From: Blasia pusilla
Lineage: Eukaryota > Marchantiophyta > Marchantiopsida > Blasiales
Assembly (NCBI GenBank): GCA_050084515.1
Contig: CM114274.1
Coordinates: forward strand, 15,748,001-15,812,000
Length of the DNA stretch: 64,000 nucleotides
Direction: 5' to 3'
Shown here: one piece after another, positions 1-11,336 of the stretch
Layout of the letters: the number at the start of each line of letters is the position of its first letter
Numbering within the stretch: the stretch's first letter is position 1
Notes under the pieces: model-generated
Databases searched by the model: none
What the model saw: the letters and a program-made list of their open reading frames with translations, nothing else
What the model was told of the DNA's origin: nothing
Program-made: the position numbers and the translations under genes

Positions 1-1710
1 GCATGAGTCCCCAACTCTAACACCCCTCCTCAAACCTCCTAGTTAGCTCTAACACCGGCTCTACCATGAACCCCAAATGTAATGGGGGATTTTCCTCATG
101 CTCCGACTCCTAAACTGCCATAGAAAAGTCCACCATCTTTTTCTTTCCAAAATTTCCCTTTATTTGAGACCCTAATCTTGAAGAAGAAGAAGTGCTACTC
201 CACTCCCTTTCTCCTTACATTTTTATCTCTACTCAAAATTACTTCTCCCCTCTTTTACTAAGGGCTAAACTAGTTTATTTCGTTGGCTCAAATAGGCTAG
301 GTATAGGCCCATCCGGCTAGTGTTGTTAGCGAAGCCGCTTGTTAGTAGGCGGTGGAGGATAAAGTCATACAGTCACTCCAACCCAAAATGCAGGCAACTC
401 AGTAGTGAACTTTATTCTTAAGTAGTGTCCGGAGATTGTGGGGCCAGGAGTCGGTTGTTCCTGAATCCTGGGCCCACCATCTCCGGACACCGCGGCCGAC
501 TCACAGAAAAATATGGCTCCATGAAAAACCATAAACAAACAGTGCAGTGGAGTGCGGTGACTGCTTCGGTACTCCCCTCACAGTAATCCGAGTTGATCTG
601 GTGGGCCCGGCGATTGACCGGTACAAGAGCGACAACAGTACAAGTTTAGGTCCCCCCTACCTGATCCCGTAGTATCCCTCAGCTCGTCAGACCGGCTGGA
701 GGACGTTCTGCGGACAGCTTGACGGGCCTCCTGAACGTCGACTCCTCTGGCGCGGTCGTGGCTCCGCGGTCCTCCAGAGTCGGGTTAAGCCGAGACGACG
801 TGGACAAGACAACAGCCGGGGCGTGGGGCTCCCGGAAAGCAGTCGAGTTTGGGCGGCCAGGTTTTGATAGTGCTCGAGTTGGCAGCTCTCGATTCCCAGT
901 TTCAATGGGAGGAGAGGCCTCGGGCGGAATCAGAGTAGGGGCGTTCGGTTTCGTTTGGGTGTGTGCTTTGACCCGCAAAGGTGGCTTTGGTGTGGAGATG
1001 ATATGGTCGCAGTTGGGAGTGGGGTGTTGGTTTGATGAGTGGGAAGAAGAGGGGGAAGGAGGAGTGATTCATCCGGTGCAGGTGATCGAGTTTCTGACGA
1101 GTGTGTGGATTTCCATGGCCAGTTTCTCAAGTCGTGCAAGCTGCGAGGTTGTGGGAAGCTGTAGAGGAAGTGCGCGCGTGTTGGCAGCGAGGACGGAGGC
1201 GAGAGAGGATAGATGTATTCAGATCGTGGCGTTTCCCGATTCGGCGACAAGGTATTTTGGAGCTTCGCCTTCGCTCGGAAGAGAAAGAAAGAAACCAAAG
1301 GGTTCTGGAGTTTTGAGTGTGGGAGCTCCGAGGATGGGCTTCTGGTGTTTCTTTCGTTGTGCATGAGGACGCTTCGCTCCTGAGGTGCTCTGGATCACGA
1401 GAGCCCCAAGTCCTCTCTCTGACCAATCGAACGCGGAACGATCCGTTTTCTCATCAACTCGGCTCAGAGCAGAACAGAGCAGAGCACAGCAGGAGCTGGA
1501 GGTGGCCTGGCATTAGCATTAGTTCACCGATTCCGTTTCGCAGGTAGCGCTTGTTGGCAGCTGGCGCTATCTGAAGCTAGATGTTCATTCCCGCTCTCTA
1601 GTTCGTGCGAATTCGGCGAGCTACTGGAAGGTACTGATCGCCCATGAGTGGAGGGAGGTGTTTCCAGTTTCCGCATCAGACAAGTGAATGAGTGTAACGT
1701 ATGCATGCAG
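1..1710. other. 5' flank of the NEAP-like gene, no supported gene
   Basis: Mostly GC-moderate DNA upstream of the first recognised NEAP exon. Several open frames overlap on both strands at 680-1430, but none shows a recognisable domain, a convincing start context or conserved-looking composition, so I treat them as chance. The unresolved first exon, 5' UTR and promoter of the NEAP-like gene probably lie in its right half. A GC-rich hairpin at 425-490 is listed separately. Confidence 0.4.
425..490. repeat. 66-bp imperfect inverted repeat (hairpin)
   Basis: Two 30-base arms (425-454 and 461-490) are separated by a six-base loop. Comparing one arm with the reverse complement of the other gives 26 identical bases of 30. 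The outer 12 base pairs (GTGTCCGGAGAT) are perfect. It is GC-rich and would fold stably as RNA or cruciform DNA. It could be a foldback transposon relic, a small-RNA hairpin or a chance product of template switching. The sequence alone does not decide. Confidence 0.7.
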
Positions 1711-4303
1711 GTAGCCACAGCTCCTTCTTCCAGGCCGAGTGCGGAGTCGGAAGAAAGTCTATGCCCAAGAGAAAGACATGTCTACCCAAGAGAAGAGCCG
1801 GGCTCTCCTTTCAAGGAGGCGTGGGAGAAGAAGCAGAATCTGAAACGCATTGCTTCGGAGGTCGGAGTCATGGCTGCGGAGCTGCAGAATGGCCGCAGTC
1901 GCGCGGTCGCTCGAGAAGCTGCGTTGCAGGAGGAGGTGGCCAAGAGACAGGTGCCTTTCCTTCGCCGCAATTTTCCGTGCCAGAAGTCCATTCGAATATC
2001 GTCACATTCGATTTGATAACACTCGATCATCGTTACATTTGATAATCATCACACTCGATTACCATCACACTCAATTTATGATACTCGATTATCATCGCTC
2101 TCAATTTTATAACACTCGATTATGATTACATTCGATTACGATCACATTCGGAGTTGTCGATTTCAAGCGTTGACGAGCACAGGTTTGTGGGTACTGACGG
2201 TCTTTGGCGGTGTCGAACGCGTTGTTGTGCCGAGCAGGCTGCCCAATCCGAAGCACAAGACTTGGCGGAACGACTGGAGCAGATGCACAAGCTTATAGAA
2301 GATCGAGACGCGCAGGCTCAAGCCAATACCGCGCTTGCCGAGCAGGTGAAAATCCTATCAGGCGGCTGGGGATTTCATCTCTTACGTATGGACTCCGCCC
2401 GCCCGCCTGCCTGCCTCCCTCCCTCCCTCCCTCCCGTCTTGCCTGCTTGCCTGCCTTCCTCTCTCCCTCCCTGCCAGAAGCTAAAGAGTGTGCAGTCGCT
2501 GATTCTAGGCGGCTGGGAGTTCCATCTCTTATGTATGGACTCCTGCCTGCCAGCCAACCGCTGGAGATTGTGCGTCGGCTGACGATAATCTTGTGCCATA
2601 GATGCTTATGAAAAAAGGTTCTGGGGAGGGCCGAGAACGCACGAATGCATGCCCAGAAGATGTGCTCAAGACGTGCCTAGAGGGTCTTTTCTTGACGCGG
2701 CTCCAGGGCGGAAGTGGGCGAATTCCTTGCGCTTTCGTGAGTGTTGACATTTGGTCTGCAGGAGTGCGCATGTGAGACGGGTTGGCGGTCGGCGAGCAGC
2801 TCGATTGTGGACATGATTCGTGGGTTGGCTCAGGGAGATTTGAGGAGTGCTACTCGGGTTTGACCGCCATCGAAGGGTTCTGATTGTGGTGGCTGCTGCT
2901 GCTTTCGTGTGCAGTATGCGAAGGAGTTGGCCGAAGTGAGGGAGAGATTGGCCATTTCGGAGGAGGTTGCTGAGGCTTGTTCTGCCACTGCGGGTAGCGC
3001 ACAAGTGTATTCGGAAGCACTGCAAAAGACGCTGGAGGAGAAAAGCGTGGAGATACAGGAGCAGAGAAATCTCATCGTTATGCTGGAGGAGCAGCTGATC
3101 GAGCTGCAGAAGGATCTTATGCGAGAGGAGAGCTCACAGAAGCAGCTGAGGTATGAGGTGCAGGACCTCGAGGCGCAGATTCAGCAGACGATTGGTAGAA
3201 CGTACGCGTCGAAGGAATTCGAGTTTCGGAAGCTGCTCAACGAAGTGTCAGCACGAAATATCGACCATCTGGAGAAACACATGCAGACGAAGGATGATGA
3301 AGTGGCAAGATTGAGGCAAGAGGTCAAAGGGACGTCCACTGAGTTGAGGTTGAAAACTCTCGAACTAGACGCGCAGGTTTGTGATCTTCGTTGGTCACTT
3401 TGTTATCTAGGATGACCAAGTTGTGCCTGGAATTACAACTTCTCCGAATCCTACTCAGCTATGCCCTGACATCCCTTAGCGGCAGCAGCAGCCATCCTTC
3501 TTGATTCTAAATCGGGAAGGTTTTTCTCAGCTCTTAGCAGCTCTTGAAAGTTCTCGAACCAGTCGCACAGGTTTGATATCGTTGTGGGTCAGTTTGCTAT
3601 CTAGGATGAGCAAGATTTTCCTGGAATAGGGTTTCTCTGAAACATACCCAGATATCCCCTCGCATACTCTAGTAGCAGCCCTTCTCCCTGATTATAAATG
3701 AGGAAACTTTTTGCAAGCTGTTTGTATCGAATGTTCGCATCTGAATCTCCCAAAAGTCCTAATGGAATGGGGAATTCAGTAGTAACTGAACAAGTCTGCT
3801 CACTGATTCTATGTTTATCTTAGCAGTTGGAGAAACATCGTAGAGAAGACCAGGAGTTGAATAAGAGAGTTATCAAGTTGGAGCTCTGCTTGCAGGAGGC
3901 GCGATCACAGACGAAGAAGCTGAAAAAGGTACGAACACGTTTTCTGCTCTTGGACATCGAATTTTCATCAGAGACTCACAATCCTGGGCATCACCAGTTG
4001 TTGAGAGTGGAGAATGAAAAATCTTCATGAAGTAGTTGAAATCTAGTGAATTCGCTTTCGTTCCAAAGAGCATTTGATGCGTAAGCCTTGCTACCTTGGT
4101 CGCGTTTCAAGTTTCTAATCGGCTTGTGGTAGATGGGGGAGAAGAAGGACCAAGAGATCCAAAATCTACGCGCACAACTATGGCTTCAAGAAGCAGCTGC
4201 TGCATCGGCTTGTAAGGGGCAACATCAATTTTGGAATCACTTCAGGCTTCCTACCGTGCTATCTATGTCTGCAGTTGCTCTCCTATGCCTCCTCAAGCAC
4301 TAG
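1711..4303 (+). CDS. Nuclear envelope-associated (NEAP-like) coiled-coil protein, five recognised exons
   Basis: Exons 1711-1950, 2238-2345, 2915-3376, 3827-3928 and 4133-4303 all join in phase 0 with GT/AG borders and give about 360 codons, close to the roughly 340-350 residues of Arabidopsis NEAP proteins. Matches to that family run the whole length: an N-terminal EKKQ segment, a long glutamate/lysine-rich coiled coil, the block KLELCLQEARSQTKKLKK in exon 4 with its basic cluster, and a terminal FW motif followed by a short hydrophobic tail (about 18 residues) ending before TAG. Such proteins sit at the inner nuclear membrane through this C-terminal segment and contact the lamina-like network. 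The true start codon is not resolved: the frame has a TGA at 1645 and no usable ATG, so a short upstream exon spliced at the AG before 1711 is likely. Introns hold several repeats (separate entries). The identity rests on my memory of the family, not on an alignment. Confidence 0.82.
1996..2150. repeat. Degenerate short tandem repeat in NEAP-like intron
   Basis: A run of imperfect units around the words CACTCGATTA and ATCATCACACTCGATTA, about 13-26 bases apart, fills much of the intron between exons 1711-1950 and 2238-2345. Units differ by substitutions and indels, so this is an old minisatellite. No coding or regulatory role is visible. Confidence 0.6.
2358..2561. repeat. Duplicated intron segment flanking a CCTG/CCTC pyrimidine tract
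   Basis: A segment of about 36 bases beginning GGCGGCTGGG (2359) recurs near 2508 with a few changes. Between the copies lies a low-complexity tract of CCTG and CCTC units (about 2396-2475). The repeat lies in the NEAP-like intron between exons 2238-2345 and 2915-3376. Confidence 0.65.
3349..3735 (+). repeat. Tandem duplication of an exon 3 end plus intron start
   Basis: The last ~28 bases of NEAP exon 3, its 5' splice site and about 165 bases of the following intron (3349-3543) are followed directly by a diverged second copy (3544-~3735). The copy carries its own splice-site-like junction, ACAG|GTTTGA at 3570/3571, mirroring the real GCAG|GTTTGT at 3376/3377. Shared words include TATCTAGGATGA and CTCGAAC. 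Only the first copy keeps the conserved coding sequence in frame. Confidence 0.7.
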
Positions 4304-5000
4304 ATTTTGCGTCTCCTCTTCGTCAACGTCATCGGCGCTGCAACGTTCTCTCATCACCCTTGTAAATTGCACAAAAACGACCTTGTAAACCCCAACTCCC
4401 CATCCCAAGAAAAGGAGAAAAGAAAAGAAGCAAATTCGAGGAAATAAGGTTAAGGACTCGTGTGCTTGAATAACCGTTCCGCTTGCCCTGCACAATTGAA
4501 AAACTTGATAGCGGAATTGTGTCACATACTCTTCCCAAGCATGTCTCCTATCTCCTCAGCCTTGTACTCATAATGTGGCGGTGCGCACACTCGCTCCCAG
4601 TTGCAATCTGGGGTTTTGAAATGTGGACAAGATTCTGGAGTCCAACATGTGCGTTCGCTTCTCACATTGTAACCCTATTTGCAACAACTTCGATGACTTA
4701 ATTTTCCTTGTAGCGTATAGCATCCCTTATCCGAGATATGTGTTGGTTAGCTCGAAAAACAAAGTTTCGTGCCAGGCGTTTGTAGAGATGTTTTTGCCAG
4801 TGTGCCGAGAAGAGATTGATCTGTACATGTGTAATTTGTGACACGGACTAGAATATGTAGATACTGAGATGATCATCATCAACCAATTGTACCAATTGTA
4901 CGCTGCTTCGATGAAACTGAAACCGAAACCTCTTATGTACAGAATGTTGCACGTGAGCTCTCATTTCTATGAGTGTGAGACTGTATTCATTAAGTGTTTG
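4304..5000 (+). other. 3' flank / probable 3' UTR of NEAP-like gene
   Basis: AT-richer sequence after the TAG stop. No second conserved coding block is present. A polyadenylation site cannot be placed from the sequence alone. Confidence 0.35.
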
Positions 5001-5004
5001 TGTG

Positions 5005-5100
5005 ACAGAGAGAGAGAGAGAGACTTTTTTAGTAGGTGTGCGTGTCGTAGTGTTGCGACTATAGACCCCGCGTCCCTGGTTGGCTTGGGAGAGATATTGA
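5005..5100 (-). mobile_element. LINE 3'-end fragment
   Basis: A GA-rich tract followed by a block around TAGACCCCGCGTCCCTGG resembles the 3' ends of the two LINE copies at about 23.0-23.1 kb and 25.4-25.5 kb in the same orientation (shared words: GTCGTAG, GCGAC/GCAACCATAGACCCCGC, CTTGGGAGA/CTTGAGACTGGGA). Only about 100 bases remain, so it is a severely 5'-truncated insertion or a diverged remnant. Confidence 0.5.
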
Positions 5101-6478
5101 GATTCTGTAGTCTATGATGGTGCAAAGTTGGAACAGATTTGTGGGCAGAAACATTGTGTGTTGTTTGATGCTGCAGAGGTCGGACTTGAGGGCTCCTCCC
5201 GTCTCTCTCGACGTGGGATGCGAGATTGGTGCGAGCCTTTCACTCACCGTCGCTTATGCAGTGAAGGTGCGCTCTCGTCTCAACCTTTGGCTCTTTTTGT
5301 TCCCCAATTGCCTCTCGTGGAATGGCGATTGTCAAGTTGCATTCAACAGAACATTTGCCGCTTCGACCTGCTAGCAATATGGCAGGAATCAGCGCGGGAC
5401 GTCATCTACCCTAAACCCTAAAGCTTTGTATCCTTCTCAAAACATGGCTTCCACATCTTCAATCTTGCACCGATGGACTCGTGCTTCCCTTGTCTTAGAT
5501 CTTACTTGAAGCTTGTACCAATTGACTCGACTGGCGAGACGCTCTCAAACAAGGTCTCGAATTGCGTTTTGATAGACATCTTTTCTGCCGTGAGCTAAAT
5601 CAGTTCATGAATATTGTCCCTTCTTTTCCCATGACACATTCGCAGCGGAACGTCTGATCCTAGCAACAGATGCACTCAAACGCAGTAGGGATAGGAAATT
5701 TCTCCTGCGCGCAAACAGAAAATACATTCGAAACGGTTTCCAGCCGATGGGCCCTTGAATCCACATTCGCGCCAACTGAGGGGAGTTTGTATACGATAAA
5801 ATGAAGCCCGCACTCAGCGCAGCCCCACATCTGTGCGCGTTCAGGAACTGCACCGAAAGATGCGCTTGGCTCTCACTCCACTAGTAACCGCTCTCGCTCG
5901 CCATGTCCAGTCTCTGAAGGTGTCGAATCAGCATGACCGAGAAGATCCTGTCGTCACAGACATCTTTCCCTATTTGGTTGGGACCAAGCTGTCCTCTGGA
6001 GACTCATTCCCTCATGTGACTCACCAGATACATTTCCAACGTCTAGAGGCGTCTTCTCTCCGGTGGAGAAACCCTCTCTCACCAGAGTCACCACAGAGTC
6101 GGACACGTGGAAGCCTGGACTAATACCCAGGCTTGGTAACCTGGGGTTTCCAGGTCCCCGCGACATGTCTTCTGCATATGAATAGAATCCGCGTAAGTCT
6201 GGGACGGAAGACGTCGTCGTGCTGGAGTCAGCCCTGCGGTGGACGCGTGCGGGCGTCGTGAGTCACGACTCACGGAGGAAAACTCGCATTTGCAGAGTCG
6301 CCGTGGGCACGAAGGATTCGGCGACAGATGTGCGGCGCAGAGTCGCGGGGGGTACACCAGTCAGGAGCCGCTCCATGCACAATCGAGTCGGGAAGTTGGA
6401 AAGAGTGGTAATATGGTCGCCAACTTCGCTCCGTGTGTCTTCTCGGTGCAAGTTTAATTGAGGTTCCCGCAATGTCAA
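5101..6478. other. Intergenic stretch, no supported gene
   Basis: Short overlapping open frames are present on both strands, none with a recognisable domain or exon signals joined in phase. I see no RNA gene or complete transposon here. Confidence 0.35.
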
Positions 6479-6710
6479 CCGTTAGATTACAATCGTCCGA
6501 ACAAATATTCGTGACCCTGTGGCCGAGTCCTATTGACCTTTGCCAAATATCCGTGACCCTGGGATTGGGTCCTACTGACCTTTGCCGCATGGGACTGGCC
6601 TCGGTGAACAGGAGTGGTTAGATTACAACCATCAGAACAAATATCCGTGGCCGGATCTTATTGACCTCGGCCGTCTGGGATTGGGTCTAGGGCCACAAAG
6701 AGTCATTATC
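6479..6710. repeat. Imperfect tandem repeat of about 60-bp units
   Basis: Units share ACAAATATCCGTG, TATTGACCT and GGGATTGGGTC words in the same order (for example at 6500, 6546 and 6636). Three to four diverged copies are visible. No coding signal. Confidence 0.55.
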
Positions 6711-6719
6711 CATTCTCAC

Positions 6720-8480
6720 ATCTATCCAAGCGTCCAAGTTTTAGATTTTTTTAATTATCAAAATAAATAAGTAAATAAAATTTAATAATTTATATTATTA
6801 AGAGAAAATGGGGTTAGGAAAAAACTGAAGAAGTTGTAGAGAGATTTGATCTCTAATGTGGCATGTCATTCGGAATAGATATAATTGTTCCAACATACTT
6901 GGTTGTCATGAACACAAGTTTAAGATTCATCTAATTATGAAATCGCACATATCTAAACATGAATGATCCGGCATCCCCAATATAAAGTTGATATGCATTG
7001 CGAACTTATGAACTTTGTAGTCAACCATGTTTCATCCGAACATCCATATCACTGATACACATTGTTGTAACAATAAGAGAAAGTATGCAAATGATTTTGA
7101 TGTGTATGATTTTGATCAATCCTAGCTCACTCTTCAAAAGAGAATTTAGGTATAATATATGCATGTTGCATTGTATCACGGGTTCTAACATGCGTATGAT
7201 CATAAGGAAGATGAGTTGTGAATAAATTTCATCCGAGATATATCCATCTTGGCACCTCCATGGGTGACCAGTTTACACATATGATCCTTTCGTGAGACCA
7301 ACTACCTACTAACCTTCAACCTTATAGGCCTAAGTGGCTCTACACACGGATGGGAGGGTCAACCTCTCCAAGGTTGCCACTCCTCATAAAGGGAAGGGTG
7401 GCCTACACTCGTAGATCACCTTCTAAGAACAACTCATGAATGACTTCTCAATATAGAGTCCTCTAAGGCCTCTATACTATCTCGCCCTGTGTCTGATCTA
7501 CCATGATAATCGTCACGTTAAAATATGGACATATGGTGGAATGGATCTATAACTCTATGTGGAAATCATTCCACACATTTGAAAATGTTGCCACCAAGAA
7601 AACGTGAGCGTCCTAAGCAACAATAAATGTTGTCGATTATGGGAATATTTTCCTTTTTGCACTCCAACTCTATCTTCCACAAAAGAATCAATCCAACGGA
7701 CAAACAAGAATAAGGATGTGGAAGAGGAGAGGAAAACCACTAGATTTGTAGATCTTTAGTATAGAGGTGAATAAAGCGTGGATTTCTCTAATGTGATGAT
7801 GGATTCTTAGGCGCTTTTTATGGGATCAGCTTACGGGAGACATTTGAATGAGGGTGATTCCTAACAAGGTAAGTGATAGACTATAATAACATCCATATTC
7901 TTCTTATGGGAATTCATTCAACAAAGATTCCTAAAGGAAGGTAAAGGCACCTTTATAAAGGTCACTTTGGAAAGATGATTTCAATGGTTTTTTTTAATGA
8001 GATTAAATCTTGTTATTTAAAAAAATCTACATAAATTGTATTAGGGGAGCTTGGAGTGAAGCGTTAATAGGGCTACTCAAAGCCCGTACCATAATGCCAA
8101 AAATGGGGTTCATTTAAGTCGTCTTAGGGCCTCTACTGCAACCACATACGACTTTGGAATTTCAGCTCAAAACATCATCGTAGCCTTGTTAACAGCATTT
8201 GAGCAAGTTTGTGAATCCTTACCGCAAGTAGTCTTATAATCTTAAACCTACAACGGCAGGCACTAGTGGAGTTCCATCAACGTTTTTAAATTATGTGTGA
8301 GCAGTACGACTTCCATTCCTAAAAGCCGTAAAAGAATATAAAGCCTTATGAGATTGCTTTGAGTCGTCCTTATAATCTCTCACCCCTCTTGGTACTTCTC
8401 CAAGTACTTTGTCACATATGGAGTCACATCTATACACATAAGTAGTCACACTCTTTCACATCTATACATATAAGTAGTGT
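6720..8480. other. AT-rich intergenic DNA
   Basis: No gene found. At about 6787 there is a sequence TATATTATTAAGAGAAAATG close to the Helitron-type 5' terminus seen at 15697, but its first bases differ and I could not find a matching 3' end. The rest is low in recognisable structure. Confidence 0.3.
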
Positions 8481-8484
8481 ATAG

Positions 8485-8910
8485 ATATGAATGTGCATAC
8501 ACATCGTTAGTCACATCTATACACCACACAACATTGATCCTTCCAACACACGAGTCGATCCACTCATCAACAAAATATACTCACGCATGTACATCGAGAT
8601 TATACAACAAAATCAGAGATAAAACGGCTCACACGGCCAAGAGCTCTACTCGTGAAACTTCATCGGAATATCGAGCCACATCCACCCTCTACTACAACGG
8701 CATCTGGACGCTCGCCCCCTAGTTCCTACCTCACACCAACAAGAGACGTGCTCCAAAGGCCAAACATGAGAAAGATGGCTTGGGAAAGCCATCTCTCCCT
8801 CTTTTATAACCTTGGGCTCTTCCCCCAAAAATAGTCTCTAAATGGTTTTTGCGTGCACAGGTTACCGGATGACCATTCATTCGATCAACGGGTCACATGG
8901 CTAGCAAAGA
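8485..8910 (-). mobile_element. LTR fragment of the methyltransferase-carrying Gypsy family
   Basis: Read on the minus strand, the block CTTTCCCAAGCCATCTTTCTCATG, the TATAA-like box and the sequence around GGAGCACGTCTCTTGTTG match the + strand LTR at 58840-59205. The left end (8485-8560) also matches the LTR end at about 52000-52096. No internal genes lie next to it, so it is a solo or isolated LTR. Its exact ends and target duplication were not resolved. Confidence 0.6.
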
Positions 8911-9833
8911 CTAAAATAGGGAAATCTCCATAAACGACATTCCCGCAGCAATAGATTTGTCGTCAACCTTGTTTAATATCTCAAGACGAAGTTACACCCA
9001 ACCAGCCCTTTGACCCTCCATGACAACATCGTGGTAGAACTCTACCTAATTAAGATGTGACAACTCCAACCAAGATTTTAAGTCCTCTTTCCATCAATAC
9101 AAGTATTTTTTTCAAGTATTAAAATTTTAAAATATTGTAGCTTTATATTACAAGAGCAAATTCTTAGGAAGTCTTCATATAATTAAGACATCCTAATGGG
9201 CACTTCTCATAAGAGTTCTTTTTGGGTAGCTTCAGTCTAAGAAAGTCTCAAAGACCCCCATCTGATAGGTATTCTAGAGTACATTATGGTAACATTAGAC
9301 AATATTCATATGTAGACATAGGGAGAAGTCTCCACAAACATCTAACTAGATGATTATATCATGGTTGCAATCAAGATAGGTGTATCCATTACAATTCCAT
9401 GGTGTTAACATAAGTCAAATTTTTTACCACTCTCAAGTGCATCGACCTTTGTTTTGGAACCATGTAAGCCCTAGTATCCTTTGTGATAAAACTGATGTGG
9501 GGCCCTTTGAGAGGGGTGGATAGAAAGTAATTATCATCCATGTGTGGATAGCTAGGTGGAAAGAAAAAAAAAATGAGAACTTGTAAGAACATTCTCTCCC
9601 ATTCTGCTCTTCATATATTAGAGGAAGCCATCCTTGACACTCATTGTATCTTGGACCTACTCCGTTGAGTTTTCATCATTCGTTGCTCTTTTGCAATCAT
9701 GTGAAGAACTTGCAAGGACCACAACCACTTTTCCTCAAAATGGAAACGGAATGCAAATACTTGAATTGTCCCCACATAATTAAAATTGAAAAGGCAGTAC
9801 TCTATCTAATTGCAAGCTTTGCAATTGATACTA
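8911..9833. other. AT-rich intergenic DNA
   Basis: No gene or clear repeat was recognised. Short frames on either strand show no domain. Confidence 0.3.
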
Positions 9834-10046
9834 CTAGTAAGGTGTTTGTGCTATGCACATGACATAAAAAATGTGTTTGAACAGCTAGTGTATAGCTTGT
9901 GAAAGGAAGAAATTAATGATGTTACACACAAATTCAAAAAAAAATTTGCCCGTAGCATGTGAAAAGTTTTCTTATTGCCCAATTGCCACATGTCATCCAG
10001 ATAAGTGTGTGCAAATCAAGAAGGCACTCTCCCATAATAATATAGA
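9834..10046 (-). mobile_element. Small non-autonomous Helitron (213 bp)
   Basis: Read on the minus strand it begins A|TCTATATTATTATGGGAGAG and ends with a hairpin (GTGCATAGCAC) followed ten bases later by CTAG|T. These are the canonical plant Helitron features: 5' TC, 3' hairpin plus CTRR, insertion between A and T, no target duplication. It encodes no helicase. A diverged relative lies at 10225-10469 and a further related copy at 15059-15375. Confidence 0.65.
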
Positions 10047-10224
10047 TTATGAAAATTAGATATTCAAACACCTCCCCATACGATATATGACATTTTTGGC
10101 TACTCTGATCTTGAGAGGCTAACTTAGAATCAATTAAGAACCGATCAATTTAAGGTCCGTCCGACTCACTTTACGGTGGATTCGATTAAAATATTCATGC
10201 CTACTTCCTAGTAGTAATAATTAA

Positions 10225-10469
10225 TTAGTAAGGTGTCTATGCCATCTTACAAATGTTTGAAAAACTTTTGGTAATGAATAGCTCGTGAAAAGAAGGAACC
10301 AATGTAAGTGTATAATATATGAAAGGAAGAAATTAATGATGTTGTACATAAATTCAAATTTTTTTTTACAGTTTGTAGTATATGAAACATTTTTCGTGTT
10401 GTCCAATTATCACATATGAAACATAGAGGTGTTTACAAATCAAGAAGACATTCTCCCATAATAATGTGA
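10225..10469 (-). mobile_element. Second, diverged small Helitron copy
   Basis: Matches the 9834-10046 element along most of its length (for example GAAAGGAAGAAATTAATGATGTT and TTCTCCCATAATAAT in the same order). On the minus strand it ends CTAA|T. Its 5' terminus and 3' hairpin are more decayed. Confidence 0.55.
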
Positions 10470-11336
10470 ATTTTTTTTGGACTTAAGGTTTCGATCATCT
10501 ACCATGGTCCAACTTGCTACAAAACTTCATTTTGTAGCAAGGAAATGCTGGCCTGGGTTATATGATCACCTCAATCGCGACTTCCATTCGTCTCTTTCAC
10601 GGTCAAAAAAAAGAACTGCCTACCGTGTTTCCTCTTATGGACTGGCGAGTACCTTTTTGCCTCGGCAAGCTTTAGCTAAACCAGAGTAGGATCTGCGGAG
10701 CAGAACCTAGCGGCCGACGAAACAAACCTAAAATCACTGCTCCTGTGTAGAATCCAAGACTCGGAGAAATAGCCTCTGCTGAAATTGCTAGTAAGACCCG
10801 AGCTTTTCATGATTCACTGCCCAAAGTTGCTGCACTGGTAAGTCGCGTATATTTGGGCTCCAAATGAAGTGAGGTAGACAGCGTTGTAAGGAGGTCGCAA
10901 GGCTACCACGTGCACTACTATATGAATTCAGTCTCTGATGTCGCCTACATATGTCGAGGAAAAACCTGGATGCAAGTCACCGAAACCGGTAGGTCTACTC
11001 TATCGACAACCGATATTGGATTCCAAACCCCTCAAATGTGGATTCAGCACGAGAGTAAAAGCAGTTTTACCAATAAATCCACTCCGGAGAAGCTTGCTTG
11101 ATTTCATGGACTCCGAATTGTGGACTGACCACGTAAACACAATTACAATGGCAAGCGAAGCCCTCAACTGCACTTAACAAAGCTGCCATACATCTTTACT
11201 GATAAACTGCACACAGTGATAGTCAAAACAACCACCGTGGGCAGACAGTACCAACATGTTCGTCCAACTCATCGGCCTGACTGTGATCGATTACTACTGC
11301 CACTTTCATAGTCTTTTTGCCAAGGGGGGAGTTCTT
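10470..11336. other. 3' flank of VIPP1, no supported gene
   Basis: Probably contains the VIPP1 3' UTR and terminator on the minus strand. Two + strand frames (10477-10689 and 10938-11177) have no recognisable domain. I searched the minus strand for the conserved terminal helix of VIPP1 and did not find it. Confidence 0.35.

Noticed and set aside
719-1366. 215-codon + strand open frame with overlapping minus frames
   Set aside because: No recognised domain, no coding-like conservation visible, and located where the 5' flank of the NEAP-like gene is expected. GC-rich DNA gives long chance frames.
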